From Paraburkholderia phosphatilytica (lineage in GTDB: Bacteria > Pseudomonadota > Gammaproteobacteria > Burkholderiales > Burkholderiaceae): a stretch of DNA of 64,000 bases. Below are positions 43,404 through 51,916 of this stretch, piece after piece. The notes below the pieces were generated by a model that was not told the origin of the DNA, searched no databases, and worked only from the letters and a program-made list of their open reading frames with translations. The position numbers and the translations under genes were made by a program. Numbering within the stretch: the first letter of the stretch is position 1; every line of letters begins with the position of its first letter. Location of the stretch: NCBI RefSeq assembly GCF_003443895.1, contig NZ_QQOA01000032.1, positions 1 through 64,000 of the forward strand, written 5' to 3'.

Positions 43404-44807
43404 TCAGCGAATGCCATCGATGAACCGCCACAACGCGTCGTCGGTGGAGTACGGCGCGTTGAAGCGGAACCAGGCGCCCGGCCCATCGTCCGGCCGGAAG
43501 TAGGAACCGGGCGCGAGCCAGATGCCGCGTTCAAGCGCGGCGGTCGCCACCTGCGCTGAGCGTTCCGCGTCGATCGGCAACCGCACCCACAGGAACAGGC
43601 CGGCTCGCGGCCGGTGAAACATCTCCAGACCGAGTTCGTCGCAGCGCGTCTCGACGCTCGCGTGCGCGAGCTTCAGTTGCTCGTTCACCGTTTCCACGTG
43701 GCGCGCGTAGCGCCCTTCCACCATCACCTTGTCGACGAGCCGCTCGATCGCCTCGGACGACGTCAGCCCCACCGCCATTTTCGTGCGCGCCAGTTCGCGC
43801 AGCACGTCGCGCTCGGCAACCACATAGCCGCAGCGCAGCGCGGGGCTCACCGTCTTCGAAAAGCCACCGATATACAGCACGCGCTGCAGCCCCTCCATCG
43901 CCGCGAAGAGCGGCGCGCCCGGCGGCGCGAGCTCGCGGCTCACGTCGTCCTCGATCACCCATATCCGCGCGCGCTCGGCGATCTGCAGCACGCGGAACGC
44001 CGAAGCCATGCCGAACGTCGCGCCGGTCGGGTTCTGCAATGTCGTGTTGACGAAGATCGCTTTGGGCTGATGCCGCGCGACCAGGGTTTCCAGCGCGTCC
44101 GTGTCGATGCCCGCGATCGTGCGCGGCACGCCGTGCACGACGAGCCCCGCGAGCTTCAGGATCTGCAGCAGGTTGCAGTAGCCCGGATCTTCGACGATCA
44201 CCACGTCGCCGGCGCGCAGCAGCGTCCGCACGACGAGGTCCAGCGCCTGGGTCGCGCCCTGTGTCAGCAACACGTTCGATACCTCGACCGGCAGACCGTG
44301 CCGGTCGAGCTGCTCGGCGACCCGCTCGCGCAGCGGCGCGAAACCATACGGATGTCCGTAGTCGGCGAGCCGCGTGGCGGGGACGCGGGACAGCGCGCGC
44401 AACGCGTGCTGCATGCCCGTCGCGTTGACCCACTCGTTCGGCAGCCAGCCGCAGCCGGCCTTGATCGGCACCGAGTGGTCGGCGAAGACGTCGGACAGCA
44501 GCCACGTCGCGGTCAGGCTGGGCGGCTGCCACAGCGGCGCGGCGCTGCGCGCGCTGGGGGTGCGCGGCGCGACCCGGTAGCCCGAACCGCGCCGCGCGAC
44601 CACGAGCCCCATCGAGACGAGCCGGTTGTACGCCTCCGTGACGGTGAAGGTGCTGAGGCGCTGCGTCTGCGCCAGCTGCCGCACCGACGGCAGCAGCGCG
44701 CCCGCGCGCAGCGACTGCGCGTCGATGGCGCGGGCGAAGCCTTGCACCAGCTGTTCGACCAGCGTCGGCGAGTTGCGGCGGTCACGTTGCAGGTCGAGTT
44801 CGATCAC
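43404..44807 (-). CDS. MocR-family PLP-dependent transcription regulator
   Basis: A 467-residue fusion of a GntR helix-turn-helix (~1-80: LRAGALLPSVRQLAQTQRLSTFTVTEAYNRL) and an aminotransferase-I-like domain (~105-465). The PLP lysine lies in GGFSKTVSPALRCGY. MocR proteins sense amines or amino acids through PLP. The start is GTG 44807 without an obvious ribosome site. It is divergent from the omega-amino-acid transaminase gene at 44963, the usual arrangement for such regulators, and direct repeats and a palindrome lie between. Confidence 0.9.
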   Translation of the reverse strand: MIELDLQRDRRNSPTLVEQLVQGFARAIDAQSLRAGALLPSVRQLAQTQRLSTFTVTEAYNRLVSMGLVVARRGSGYRVAPRTPSARSAAPLWQPPSLTATWLLSDVFADHSVPIKAGCGWLPNEWVNATGMQHALRALSRVPATRLADYGHPYGFAPLRERVAEQLDRHGLPVEVSNVLLTQGATQALDLVVRTLLRAGDVVIVEDPGYCNLLQILKLAGLVVHGVPRTIAGIDTDALETLVARHQPKAIFVNTTLQNPTGATFGMASAFRVLQIAERARIWVIEDDVSRELAPPGAPLFAAMEGLQRVLYIGGFSKTVSPALRCGYVVAERDVLRELARTKMAVGLTSSEAIERLVDKVMVEGRYARHVETVNEQLKLAHASVETRCDELGLEMFHRPRAGLFLWVRLPIDAERSAQVATAALERGIWLAPGSYFRPDDGPGAWFRFNAPYSTDDALWRFIDGIR

Positions 44808-44849
44808 GTTGAGGACGACGGCGAGGCCGTCACGGCTGCGGCTGGAATC

Positions 44850-44902
44850 AGCACAGTTTAGCCGAAACCACCAGCACAGTTAGCAGCGCAGTGCGTGCAC
44901 TG
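44850..44902. promoter_or_regulatory. direct repeats and palindrome between mocR-type gene and transaminase
   Basis: AGCACAGTTTAGC (44850-44862) and AGCACAGTTAGC (44873-44884) are near-identical, 23 bp apart. Then CAGTGC-GT-GCACTG (44889-44902) is a palindrome. MocR regulators typically bind direct repeats in such divergent promoters. Confidence 0.6.
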
Positions 44903-44962
44903 TCTATGTCCGCGGATAAATTGCCGACGCTACAGTGGCGTCACCATTCCGAGGAGAACCCC

Positions 44963-46291
44963 ATGACTTCGCGCCCCGTCATCGACGACCTGTCGTCGTT
45001 CTGGATGCCCTTCACCGCCAATCGTCAGTTCAAGGCCGCGCCGCGCCTGCTCGAATCGGCGAAAGGCATGTTCTACCGCTCGACCGACGGCCGCGAGATT
45101 CTCGACGCGTGCGCGGGCTTGTGGTGCGTGAACGCGGGTCACGCCCGCGACGAGATCGTTGCAGCGATCGCGCAGCAGGCTGCGACGCTGGACTTCGCAC
45201 CGACCTTCCAGATGGGCCACCCGCTCGCATTCGAAGCGGCATCGAAAGTCGCGGCGCTGATGCCGTCGGGTCTCGATCGCGTGTTCTTCACGAACTCGGG
45301 TTCGGAGTCGGTCGACACCGCGCTGAAGATCGCGCTCGCGTATCACCGCGCTCGCGGCGAAGGCCAGCGCACGCGGCTGATCGGCCGCGAGCGCGGCTAC
45401 CATGGCGTGGGCTTCGGCGGCATCTCGGTCGGCGGGATCGCACCGAACCGCCGCACGTTCTCGGGCGCGCTGCTGCCGTCCGTGGACCACCTGCCGCACA
45501 CGCACAACCTCGAACACAACGCGTTTTCGAAGGGCCAGCCGGCGTGGGGCGCGCATCTCGCCGACGAACTCGAGCGCATCGTCACGCTGCACGATCCGTC
45601 CACGATCGCCGCCGTGATCGTCGAGCCGCTCGCGGGCTCGACGGGCGTGCTGGTGCCGCCGCAAGGCTATCTGCAGAAGCTGCGCGAGATCTGCACGAAG
45701 CACGGCATCCTGCTGATCTTCGACGAGGTGATCACGGGCTTTGGCCGTCTCGGCAAGGCGACGGCGAGCGAATACTTCGGCGTGACGCCGGACCTGATCA
45801 CGCTCGCGAAGGCGATCAATAACGCGGCCGTGCCGATGGGTGCCGTCGCCGCGAGCCGCACGGTGCACGACGCGATCGTGAACGCCGGCGCGCAGGGCGC
45901 GATCGAGCTGTTCCATGGCTACACGTATTCGGCGCACCCGCTCGCCGCGGCGGCCACCATCGCAACGATCGACCTGTATCAGCGCGAAGGTCTCTTCGAG
46001 CGCGCGCATGCGCTTGCGCCGAAGTTCGAAAGCGCGGCGCACGCGCTGCGCGATGCGCCGCACGTGAAGGACATCCGCAATCTCGGCCTCGTCGCCGGCA
46101 TCGAACTGGAATCGCGCGACGGCGCGCCGTCGGCGCGCGCCTACGAGACCTTCGTGAAGTGCTTCGAAGCGGGTCTGCTGGTGCGCTTCACCGGCGACAT
46201 CCTCGCGTTCTCGCCGCCGCTGATCGTCGACGAAGCGCAGATCGACCGCATCTTCGGCACGGTTCGCGATGTGCTCGCGACGGTGAAGTAA
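44963..46291 (+). CDS. omega-amino acid:pyruvate transaminase
   Basis: A 442-residue class III PLP aminotransferase. Blocks: FWMPFTANRQFKAAPRLL, ACAGLWCVNAGHARDEI, TNSGSESVDTALKIALAY, RGYHGVGFGGISVGG, LIFDEVITGFGRLG and the PLP lysine in LAKAINNAAVPMG. This pattern is that of beta-alanine (omega-amino acid):pyruvate transaminases, giving malonate semialdehyde or other aldehydes and alanine. GAGGAG lies six bases before ATG 44963. A divergent MocR gene probably induces it. A terminator at 46341-46368 ends it. The dehydrogenase for the aldehyde is not nearby. Confidence 0.92.
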   Translation: MTSRPVIDDLSSFWMPFTANRQFKAAPRLLESAKGMFYRSTDGREILDACAGLWCVNAGHARDEIVAAIAQQAATLDFAPTFQMGHPLAFEAASKVAALMPSGLDRVFFTNSGSESVDTALKIALAYHRARGEGQRTRLIGRERGYHGVGFGGISVGGIAPNRRTFSGALLPSVDHLPHTHNLEHNAFSKGQPAWGAHLADELERIVTLHDPSTIAAVIVEPLAGSTGVLVPPQGYLQKLREICTKHGILLIFDEVITGFGRLGKATASEYFGVTPDLITLAKAINNAAVPMGAVAASRTVHDAIVNAGAQGAIELFHGYTYSAHPLAAAATIATIDLYQREGLFERAHALAPKFESAAHALRDAPHVKDIRNLGLVAGIELESRDGAPSARAYETFVKCFEAGLLVRFTGDILAFSPPLIVDEAQIDRIFGTVRDVLATVK

Positions 46292-46325
46292 CGCGCGTCT
46301 TCTGCAAGGCGCTCAACGCAGAAAT

Positions 46326-46844
46326 TCAGCGATGCGCGCGAGCGGCCCGGGTCTGGGCCGCTTTTTTTGCGGCCGCCGATCGGGCGGCTGCGCCCTTTGT
46401 CGCCGCACCCTTCTTCGCAGCGGCCGAGCGGCTCGCGGCTGGACGCTTCGCCGCCGCGCTCTTCGCCTGCTTCGCGAGCGCCGGCTTCGATGCGCCCGCC
46501 TTGCTCTCGCGCTTCAGCACGGCTTCCGTCGTGCGCGAACGCTTCGCCTTCGTTTCCGTGCTGCTCGCGCGCTTGCGCTCGCCGTGACCGGCGGCGCTGT
46601 CCTGTGCGGCCTTCCTGCGCGTCGCGGCGCTCGTCGTGCCGGGCTTCGGCGGTTTCAGGTCGACGCCGGCGCGGCGCGCCTTCGACAGGCCGATCGCCAC
46701 CGCCTGCTTCGCGTTCCTCACGCCGTGTTCGCCGTGCCGCACGCGCTCGATCTCGTCCTGCACGAATGCGCCGGCCTGCGTGCCCGGCGACTTGCCCGCA
46801 CGCTTCGCCGCGTGCGCTTTTTCGGTGGTCTTCCGGTCGGGCAT
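46326..46844 (-). CDS. Lys/Ala-rich histone-H1-like protein, DUF6496-like
   Basis: A 172-residue protein. The first ~75 residues (MPDRKTTEKAHAAKRAGKSP and ERVRHGEHGVRNAKQAVAIG) match the DUF6496-type domain of Burkholderiales. The rest is a Lys/Ala/Arg-rich tail like the C-terminus of histone H1, with repeats of AAAK. It probably binds nucleic acid. ATG 46844 has GGAGG five bases upstream. Its last codons contain, on the other strand, the terminator of the transaminase gene. Confidence 0.8.
   Translation of the reverse strand: MPDRKTTEKAHAAKRAGKSPGTQAGAFVQDEIERVRHGEHGVRNAKQAVAIGLSKARRAGVDLKPPKPGTTSAATRRKAAQDSAAGHGERKRASSTETKAKRSRTTEAVLKRESKAGASKPALAKQAKSAAAKRPAASRSAAAKKGAATKGAAARSAAAKKAAQTRAARAHR
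46341..46368 (+). terminator. intrinsic terminator of the transaminase gene, inside the opposing gene
   Basis: Eight-bp stem AGCGGCCC/GGGCCGCT (46341-46348, 46355-46362), six-base loop, then a seven-T run (46362-46368). It lies within the 3' coding end of the convergent histone-like gene (codons for AAQTRAARAHR). Confidence 0.85.
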
Positions 46845-47149
46845 CACAGCCTCCTCGAGTGCTCTATTGTCGGTTGAGAAATGGATTGATGCATGCGTCC
46901 GGCGAGCAATGGCCATACCCCGCACAGGCCGCCTGGCGATAACGCAACAGCAGGACAGCGTTCGCATACCGCGGCCGCAGAAAACGGCATGAATCGGTGG
47001 GTCGTTGAAGCAAATCGCACGGAAAGGCCGCGAAACGCGGTGGATTCGCGTCAGCGGGACGGGTGCGCGGCCTGCGCGCGGGGACTATTGTGGTAACTGA
47101 AGCGCGGCCGACGCAGCGGCCGGCGTCGATTGTCCCAAGGAGACGAACC
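46845..47149. other. divergent intergenic region
   Basis: No supported gene. It carries promoters for the leftward histone-like gene and the rightward small gene. I see no clear operator or hairpin. Confidence 0.45.
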
Positions 47150-47398
47150 ATGAAAGCGACGGTCCGGGCGGGCACCCATATCGAAGGACTCCACTGGGTA
47201 GCGGAGTATTTCCAGGAAGGACACGAAATTCGCGTGCTGCGCGAAGGTCAGGAGGTGTGCGTCTACGATGCGCCGCCGACCTTGTTCGGCGACGAGAAAG
47301 ACGCCGGCTCGAAGAGCTGCGCCGATCATCGCGCAGGCGAGGCCGCGCTGCTCGCGAGCCTCAAACGTTTCGTGGCCGAGCACGACAGCGAAGAATGA
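47150..47398 (+). CDS. small hypothetical protein, 82 aa
   Basis: An 82-residue soluble acidic protein (MKATVRAGTHIEGLHWVAEY and on) with an excellent ribosome site, AAGGAGAC six bases before ATG 47150. No domain is recognised. The Cys (EVCVYDA and SCADHRAG) and His could bind a metal, but this is weak. It stands alone between the histone-like gene and the convergent pca operon. The function is unknown. Confidence 0.65.
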   Translation: MKATVRAGTHIEGLHWVAEYFQEGHEIRVLREGQEVCVYDAPPTLFGDEKDAGSKSCADHRAGEAALLASLKRFVAEHDSEE

Positions 47399-47440
47399 CG
47401 GATCGCGCCACGCCGAGCATCGCCGTCCGGCGCTCGCGGT

Positions 47441-47824
47441 TTACTCCGCGTCCTGCTCGCGGAAAATCTTGTCGGCGAGATGGAACGCCGAGTTCGCGGC
47501 AGGCACCCCACAGTAGATCGCGGTCTGCAGCAGCACTTCCTTGATCTCTTCGCGCGTCACGCCGTTGTTGCGCGCCGCGCGAAGATGCAGCGCGAGTTCT
47601 TCGCCGCGGTTCAGCGCAACCATCATCGCGATCGTCAGCAGACTGCGCGTATGTCGCGGCAGACCGTCGCGCGTCCAGATCTCGCCCCATGCATAGCGCG
47701 AGATGAAGTTCTGGAACTCCTCGGTATGCTCGGTGCGGTTCTCGAGCGACCGGTCGACGTGCGCATCGCCCAGCACCGCGCGCCGTACCTTCATCCCTGC
47801 TTCGTAGCGTTCGTCGTCAGTCAT
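47441..47824 (-). CDS. pcaC: 4-carboxymuconolactone decarboxylase
   Basis: A 127-residue PcaC, decarboxylating 4-carboxymuconolactone to 3-oxoadipate enol-lactone in the protocatechuate branch of the beta-ketoadipate pathway. Blocks: RRAVLGDAHVDRSL, EFQNFISRYAWGEIWTR, RSLLTIAMMVALNRGEE and EIKEVLLQTAIYCGVPAA. It is last in the pca operon. Its ATG 47824 overlaps the pcaD stop by four bases (ATGA), so it is translationally coupled. Confidence 0.95.
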   Translation of the reverse strand: MTDDERYEAGMKVRRAVLGDAHVDRSLENRTEHTEEFQNFISRYAWGEIWTRDGLPRHTRSLLTIAMMVALNRGEELALHLRAARNNGVTREEIKEVLLQTAIYCGVPAANSAFHLADKIFREQDAE

Positions 47825-48612
47825 CGCGACTCCGTCAGGAACTCGAGCACGGTCGAGGTGAACACCTCGCGCTGCTCGATGTTGGAAATGTGCGAGGCGT
47901 CGAGCTCGACGTAGCGCGCGCCGCGAATGGATGCCGCGAGTTCCTGGCCCTGCGCGGGCGTGGCGGCGAGATCGTGCGTGCCCGAAATCACCAGCGACGG
48001 CGCCGCGATACTGGCCGTTTCCGCGCGCAGATCGGCTGCGTTCAGGCCTTCGCAGTTGAGCGCATAGCCTTCGTTGTCGGTATGCACGAACACATCGCGG
48101 ATCACCGCCATCATCAGCGGCTCGCGTTCGAAGCAGGCCGGCGTGAACCAGCGAGGCAGCACGGCGTCGGCGAGCGCGAGCATGCCTTCGTTGCGCGCTC
48201 GCGCGGCGCGCGGCACCCACACTTCGGGCGAGCCGATCTTGGCGGCGGTGTTGCACAGCACGACCCGATCGATACGTTTCGGATAGCGCGCCGCGAGCCC
48301 GATGCCGGTGAGCCCGCCCATCGATACGCCGCAGAAATGCGCGCGCTCGATCTGCAGCAGATCGAGCAGGCCGATCACATCGCCGGTCCAGCCCTCGACC
48401 GTATAGGGACCTGCCGGCACCGCGGAGTGACCATGGCCGCGCGTGTCGTAGCGCAGCACGCGGAAGTGCCCGGAAAACGCCTCGACCTGCGGCGTCCACA
48501 TCGACAGATCGCTGCCGAGCGAATTCGACAGCACGAGCCACGGCGCGTTGCTGTGCTGCGCACCGTCGATGCGGTAGTGGATCTCCGTGCCGTTGACTGC
48601 TGCGAATGGCAT
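47821..48612 (-). CDS. pcaD: 3-oxoadipate enol-lactonase
   Basis: A 263-residue alpha/beta hydrolase, PcaD. LVLSNSLGSDLSMW, LRYDTRGHGHSAVP, nucleophile Ser in GVSMGGLTG and His in ASHISNIEQ give the catalytic frame. It hydrolyses the enol-lactone to 3-oxoadipate. ATG 48612 has GGAG eight bases before it. It lies between pcaB (76 bp upstream) and pcaC. The hydrolase at 16120-16926 is its paralogue elsewhere in the window. Confidence 0.95.
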   Translation of the reverse strand: MPFAAVNGTEIHYRIDGAQHSNAPWLVLSNSLGSDLSMWTPQVEAFSGHFRVLRYDTRGHGHSAVPAGPYTVEGWTGDVIGLLDLLQIERAHFCGVSMGGLTGIGLAARYPKRIDRVVLCNTAAKIGSPEVWVPRAARARNEGMLALADAVLPRWFTPACFEREPLMMAVIRDVFVHTDNEGYALNCEGLNAADLRAETASIAAPSLVISGTHDLAATPAQGQELAASIRGARYVELDASHISNIEQREVFTSTVLEFLTESR

Positions 48613-48688
48613 GTTGCTGGCTCCTGCTATGTCCGAAGGTTGAGCCGGCCGCTCATGAGCGAAGCCAGCTGCGAAATGGCGAAACACG

Positions 48689-50059
48689 CTACGACTGCGA
48701 GCGCGAACGCGCGTCGTGCAACGCGAGCACCGCATCGACGAACGCATGCGCCGAGCCCACGTAGTGCGCGGGATCGAGCAGGCGCCGCAATTCGTCGGCG
48801 GGAAGATGCTGCGTGACGGCCGCGTTCGCGCTCAGCACGTCGAAGAGCGAAAGCCCGCTCTTCACGGCTTCCTTTGAAGCCTGCTCGACGAGATGATGCG
48901 CATCCAGCCGGCCGATCCGGTCGCCGAGCGCGAGCATCACGGCCTCGCCGAGAATCAGGCCATGCGTGACGTCGAGATTCGCGGCGAGCCGCGCTTCGTT
49001 CACTTCGAGCCCCGACGCGATCTGTCCGATGTGAGCGAGCGCGCCACCGGCCAGGCGCGCGAGGTCGGGCAGCGCGTCCCATTCGGCCTGCCAGCCGCCG
49101 AGCGCGCGCTCGTGCTCCTGCACCATTCCGCCGATCACCGTCGCCACGAGCCCCGGCGCGCGCGCCGCCGCCGTCAGCACCGCCGCGCAGCCAACCGGAT
49201 TGCGCTTGTGCGGCATCGTCGACGAGCCGCCCTTGCCCGCCGCGGCCGGCTCGGCCACTTCGCCGATCTCGGTCTGCATCTGCAGCGAGATGTCGCGGGC
49301 AATCTTGCCGAGCGTACCGATCAGGATGCCGAAGTACGATGCGCAGTCCGCGATGCGGTCGCGCTGCGTATGCCACGGCAACGCCGGCACCGCGAGCGAG
49401 AGTTCTTTCGCGAGCGCCTGGGTAACGGCAGGCGCCGCATCGCGCAGGCTGGCGAGCGTACCGGCCGCGCCGCCGAACTGCAGCACGAGCACCCGCTCGC
49501 GCAGCGCGTCGAGCCGCTCGCGATGACGCAGCAGCGCATCGAGCCATTGCGCGAACTTGAGGCCGAGCGTGATCGGCAGCGCCTGCTGCAGCCACGTGCG
49601 GCCGATCGCGGGCGTCGTGCGATGTGCGCGCGCGAGCGCGGCGACGGCATCGCAAACATTCGCGAGCTGCGTATCGAGCAGCGCGAAGGTATCGCGCAGT
49701 TGCAGGACCGTCGCGGTATCGATGATGTCCTGGCTCGTCGCGCCCCAGTGGACGAACTTGGCCGCTTCCGCGTCGAGGTCCTTCACGCGCGCGGTCAGCT
49801 GCTTGACGAGCGGAATCGCAAGATTGCCGCCGAGCGCGGCGTCGCGCGTCAGCGCATCGGCATCGAGCCGGTCCGCTACGCACGCCATTTCGATCGCGGC
49901 GACGGCGCTCTGCGGAATCACCCGATGCGCCGCCGACGCACGCGCGAGCGCCGCCTCGACATCGAGCATCCGCTGCAGCGTCGCGCGGGGCGACCAGATA
50001 TCGTTCATCGGCTGCGTGCCGCAGATAAGCGCGGTCAGGCGGGCACTGGCTTCGAGCAT
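48689..50059 (-). CDS. pcaB: 3-carboxy-cis,cis-muconate cycloisomerase
   Basis: A 456-residue member of the fumarase/aspartase superfamily. The signature is GSSTMPHKRNP, and FVHWGATSQDIIDTA is the second block. PcaB lactonises 3-carboxymuconate formed by protocatechuate 3,4-dioxygenase, whose genes pcaGH are not in this window. ATG 50059 starts MLEASARLT; ATG 50008 (MNDIWSPRA) is also possible. It lies 155 bp downstream of pcaJ on the same strand. Confidence 0.94.
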   Translation of the reverse strand: MLEASARLTALICGTQPMNDIWSPRATLQRMLDVEAALARASAAHRVIPQSAVAAIEMACVADRLDADALTRDAALGGNLAIPLVKQLTARVKDLDAEAAKFVHWGATSQDIIDTATVLQLRDTFALLDTQLANVCDAVAALARAHRTTPAIGRTWLQQALPITLGLKFAQWLDALLRHRERLDALRERVLVLQFGGAAGTLASLRDAAPAVTQALAKELSLAVPALPWHTQRDRIADCASYFGILIGTLGKIARDISLQMQTEIGEVAEPAAAGKGGSSTMPHKRNPVGCAAVLTAAARAPGLVATVIGGMVQEHERALGGWQAEWDALPDLARLAGGALAHIGQIASGLEVNEARLAANLDVTHGLILGEAVMLALGDRIGRLDAHHLVEQASKEAVKSGLSLFDVLSANAAVTQHLPADELRRLLDPAHYVGSAHAFVDAVLALHDARSRSQS

Positions 50060-50214
50060 GGTCTTCGAGGATCAGGGAAGGACGGACGGATGACCGCCGC
50101 GGTGGCGGCGGTCAGGTGCATCAGCGTGCGTCATTGTCGCGCGAATCGTTCGGGTGCGACGACACGCACAGCGTGCTCAGCGACACGAGCGACGCATTGA
50201 AACGCGCAGCGCAC

Positions 50215-50871
50215 TCAGGCTGCGGCCTTCCGCGTTGCGTCGATGAGCGGCACGCCGGTCAGCTTCACCAGTTCGTCGAAGCCGATGTCCGTGCAGATCT
50301 CGCGCACCGCGAGACCTTCCGGCGTCACGTCGATCACCGCGAGGTCCGTGTAGATGCGGTTCACGCAGTTCACGCCGGTCACCGGATACGAGCATGCGGA
50401 GACGATCTTGCTTTCGCCCTGCTTCGTCAGGTGCTCCATCATCACGTAGACCTGCTTCGCGCCGATCGCGAGGTCCATCGCGCCGCCCACCGCCGGAATC
50501 GCGTCGGGCGCACCGGTGTGCCAGTTCGCGAGATCGCCCTGCGCCGACACCTGGAACGCGCCGAGCACGCAGAAGTCCAGATGACCGCCGCGCATCATCG
50601 CGAACGAGTCGGCGTGGTGGAAGTACGAGCCGCCCGTCAGCAGCGTCACGTGCTGCTTGCCGGCATTGATCAGTTCGTCGTCTTCCTCGCCCTTCGCGGG
50701 TGCCGGGCCCATGCCCAGCACGCCGTTTTCGCTGTGCAGGAAGATTTCCTTGCTGGCGTCGAGGTGGTTCGCCACGAGCGTCGGCACGCCGATGCCGAGG
50801 TTCACGTACGCGCCTTCGGGAATGTCGCTGGCGACGCGCTTCGCCATTTCATCGCGGGAGAGTCGTTTCAT
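50215..50871 (-). CDS. pcaJ: 3-oxoadipate CoA-transferase beta subunit
   Basis: A 218-residue small subunit of succinyl-CoA:3-oxoacid CoA-transferase. The catalytic Glu is in LHSENGVLGMG. YVNLGIGVPTLVANHL and the C-terminal DIGFDELVKLTGVPL are typical. It follows pcaI by 19 bp, so the two chains are made together. The pca context supports 3-oxoadipate over acetoacetate as substrate, but sequence alone cannot separate them. ATG 50871 has GAGG about nine bases upstream. Confidence 0.92.
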   Translation of the reverse strand: MKRLSRDEMAKRVASDIPEGAYVNLGIGVPTLVANHLDASKEIFLHSENGVLGMGPAPAKGEEDDELINAGKQHVTLLTGGSYFHHADSFAMMRGGHLDFCVLGAFQVSAQGDLANWHTGAPDAIPAVGGAMDLAIGAKQVYVMMEHLTKQGESKIVSACSYPVTGVNCVNRIYTDLAVIDVTPEGLAVREICTDIGFDELVKLTGVPLIDATRKAAA

Positions 50872-50890
50872 GTCGGTGTCCTCGGGTCGG

Positions 50891-51598
50891 TCACGCGGCC
50901 TGCTGCGGCACGCTGGTCGCGTCGTGATGCGCCGCCTGCGGCACTTCGATCACGCGCTGCACGAAAATGCCGGGCGTCACGATCGCTTCCGGATCGAGTG
51001 CGCCGAGCGGCACCACCTGCGACACCTGCGCGATCGCCGTCTTCGCGGCGCTCGCCATGATCGGCCCGAAGTTGCGCGCCGTCTTGCGATACACGAGGTT
51101 GCCCCAGCGGTCGCCCTTATACGCCTTGATCAGCGCGAAATCCGCGTGCAGCGGCGACTCGAGCACGTAGTGCCGGCCGTCGATCAAACGCGTTTCCTTG
51201 CCTTCGGCGAGCTTCGTGCCGTAGCTCGTCGGCGTGAAGAAGCCGCCGATGCCAGCGCCCGCCGCGCGGATACGCTCGGCGAGATTGCCCTGCGGCACGA
51301 GTTCGAGCTCGATTTCGCCGGCGCGGAACAGGCCGTCGAACACATACGAATCGGTCTGGCGCGGGAACGAGCAGATGATCTTGCGCACCCGCTTGGTCTT
51401 CAGCAGCGCCGCGAGGCCGATGTCGCCGTTGCCCGCGTTGTTGTTGACGATGGTCAGGTCGCGCGCGCCCTGCTCGATGAGCGCGTCGATCAGTTCGGAC
51501 GGCATGCCGGCCGTGCCGAAGCCTCCGATCATCACGGTCGCGCCGTCCCGCACGTCCGCGACCGCGGCCTGCAGCGATTCGAAAATCTTGTTGATCAT
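50891..51598 (-). CDS. pcaI: 3-oxoadipate CoA-transferase alpha subunit
   Basis: A 235-residue large subunit: TVMIGGFGTAGMPSELIDAL binds CoA, then IVNNNAGNGDIGLAALL and FFTPTSYGTKLAEGKE. With PcaJ it forms 3-oxoadipyl-CoA from succinyl-CoA. ATG 51598 has GAGGATC upstream. It is the first gene of the leftward pcaIJBDC unit; a LysR gene is divergent 318 bp away. pcaF, the last pathway thiolase, is not in the window. Confidence 0.93.
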   Translation of the reverse strand: MINKIFESLQAAVADVRDGATVMIGGFGTAGMPSELIDALIEQGARDLTIVNNNAGNGDIGLAALLKTKRVRKIICSFPRQTDSYVFDGLFRAGEIELELVPQGNLAERIRAAGAGIGGFFTPTSYGTKLAEGKETRLIDGRHYVLESPLHADFALIKAYKGDRWGNLVYRKTARNFGPIMASAAKTAIAQVSQVVPLGALDPEAIVTPGIFVQRVIEVPQAAHHDATSVPQQAA

Positions 51599-51916
51599 CT
51601 GGGATCCTCTGGAATGTCCGCGTCCGCGGACCGTCTCCGACTCTTGCCGGCTGCGGGCGTTGCGCCTGAGCTGCCGGTTGGATGACGTCGACGTGCTGCC
51701 GTATCGATTGCCACCCGCCAATTTGTTCGCTATGTGAACGTTGATTCGTTTAGCGAACGCATGGCGCATTATCGGCAGCGTCCGCCTCGCTTGTCAAGGT
51801 AGGCGTTGCACGCACGGAAGACCAGGCGCGCGGACGACGCGCTTTCCCCAATATGCGTCAGCGTGATTTCACCGGTAGCCTGTATCGTCTTCAGCGATAA
51901 TCGTCCGACACCTCGA

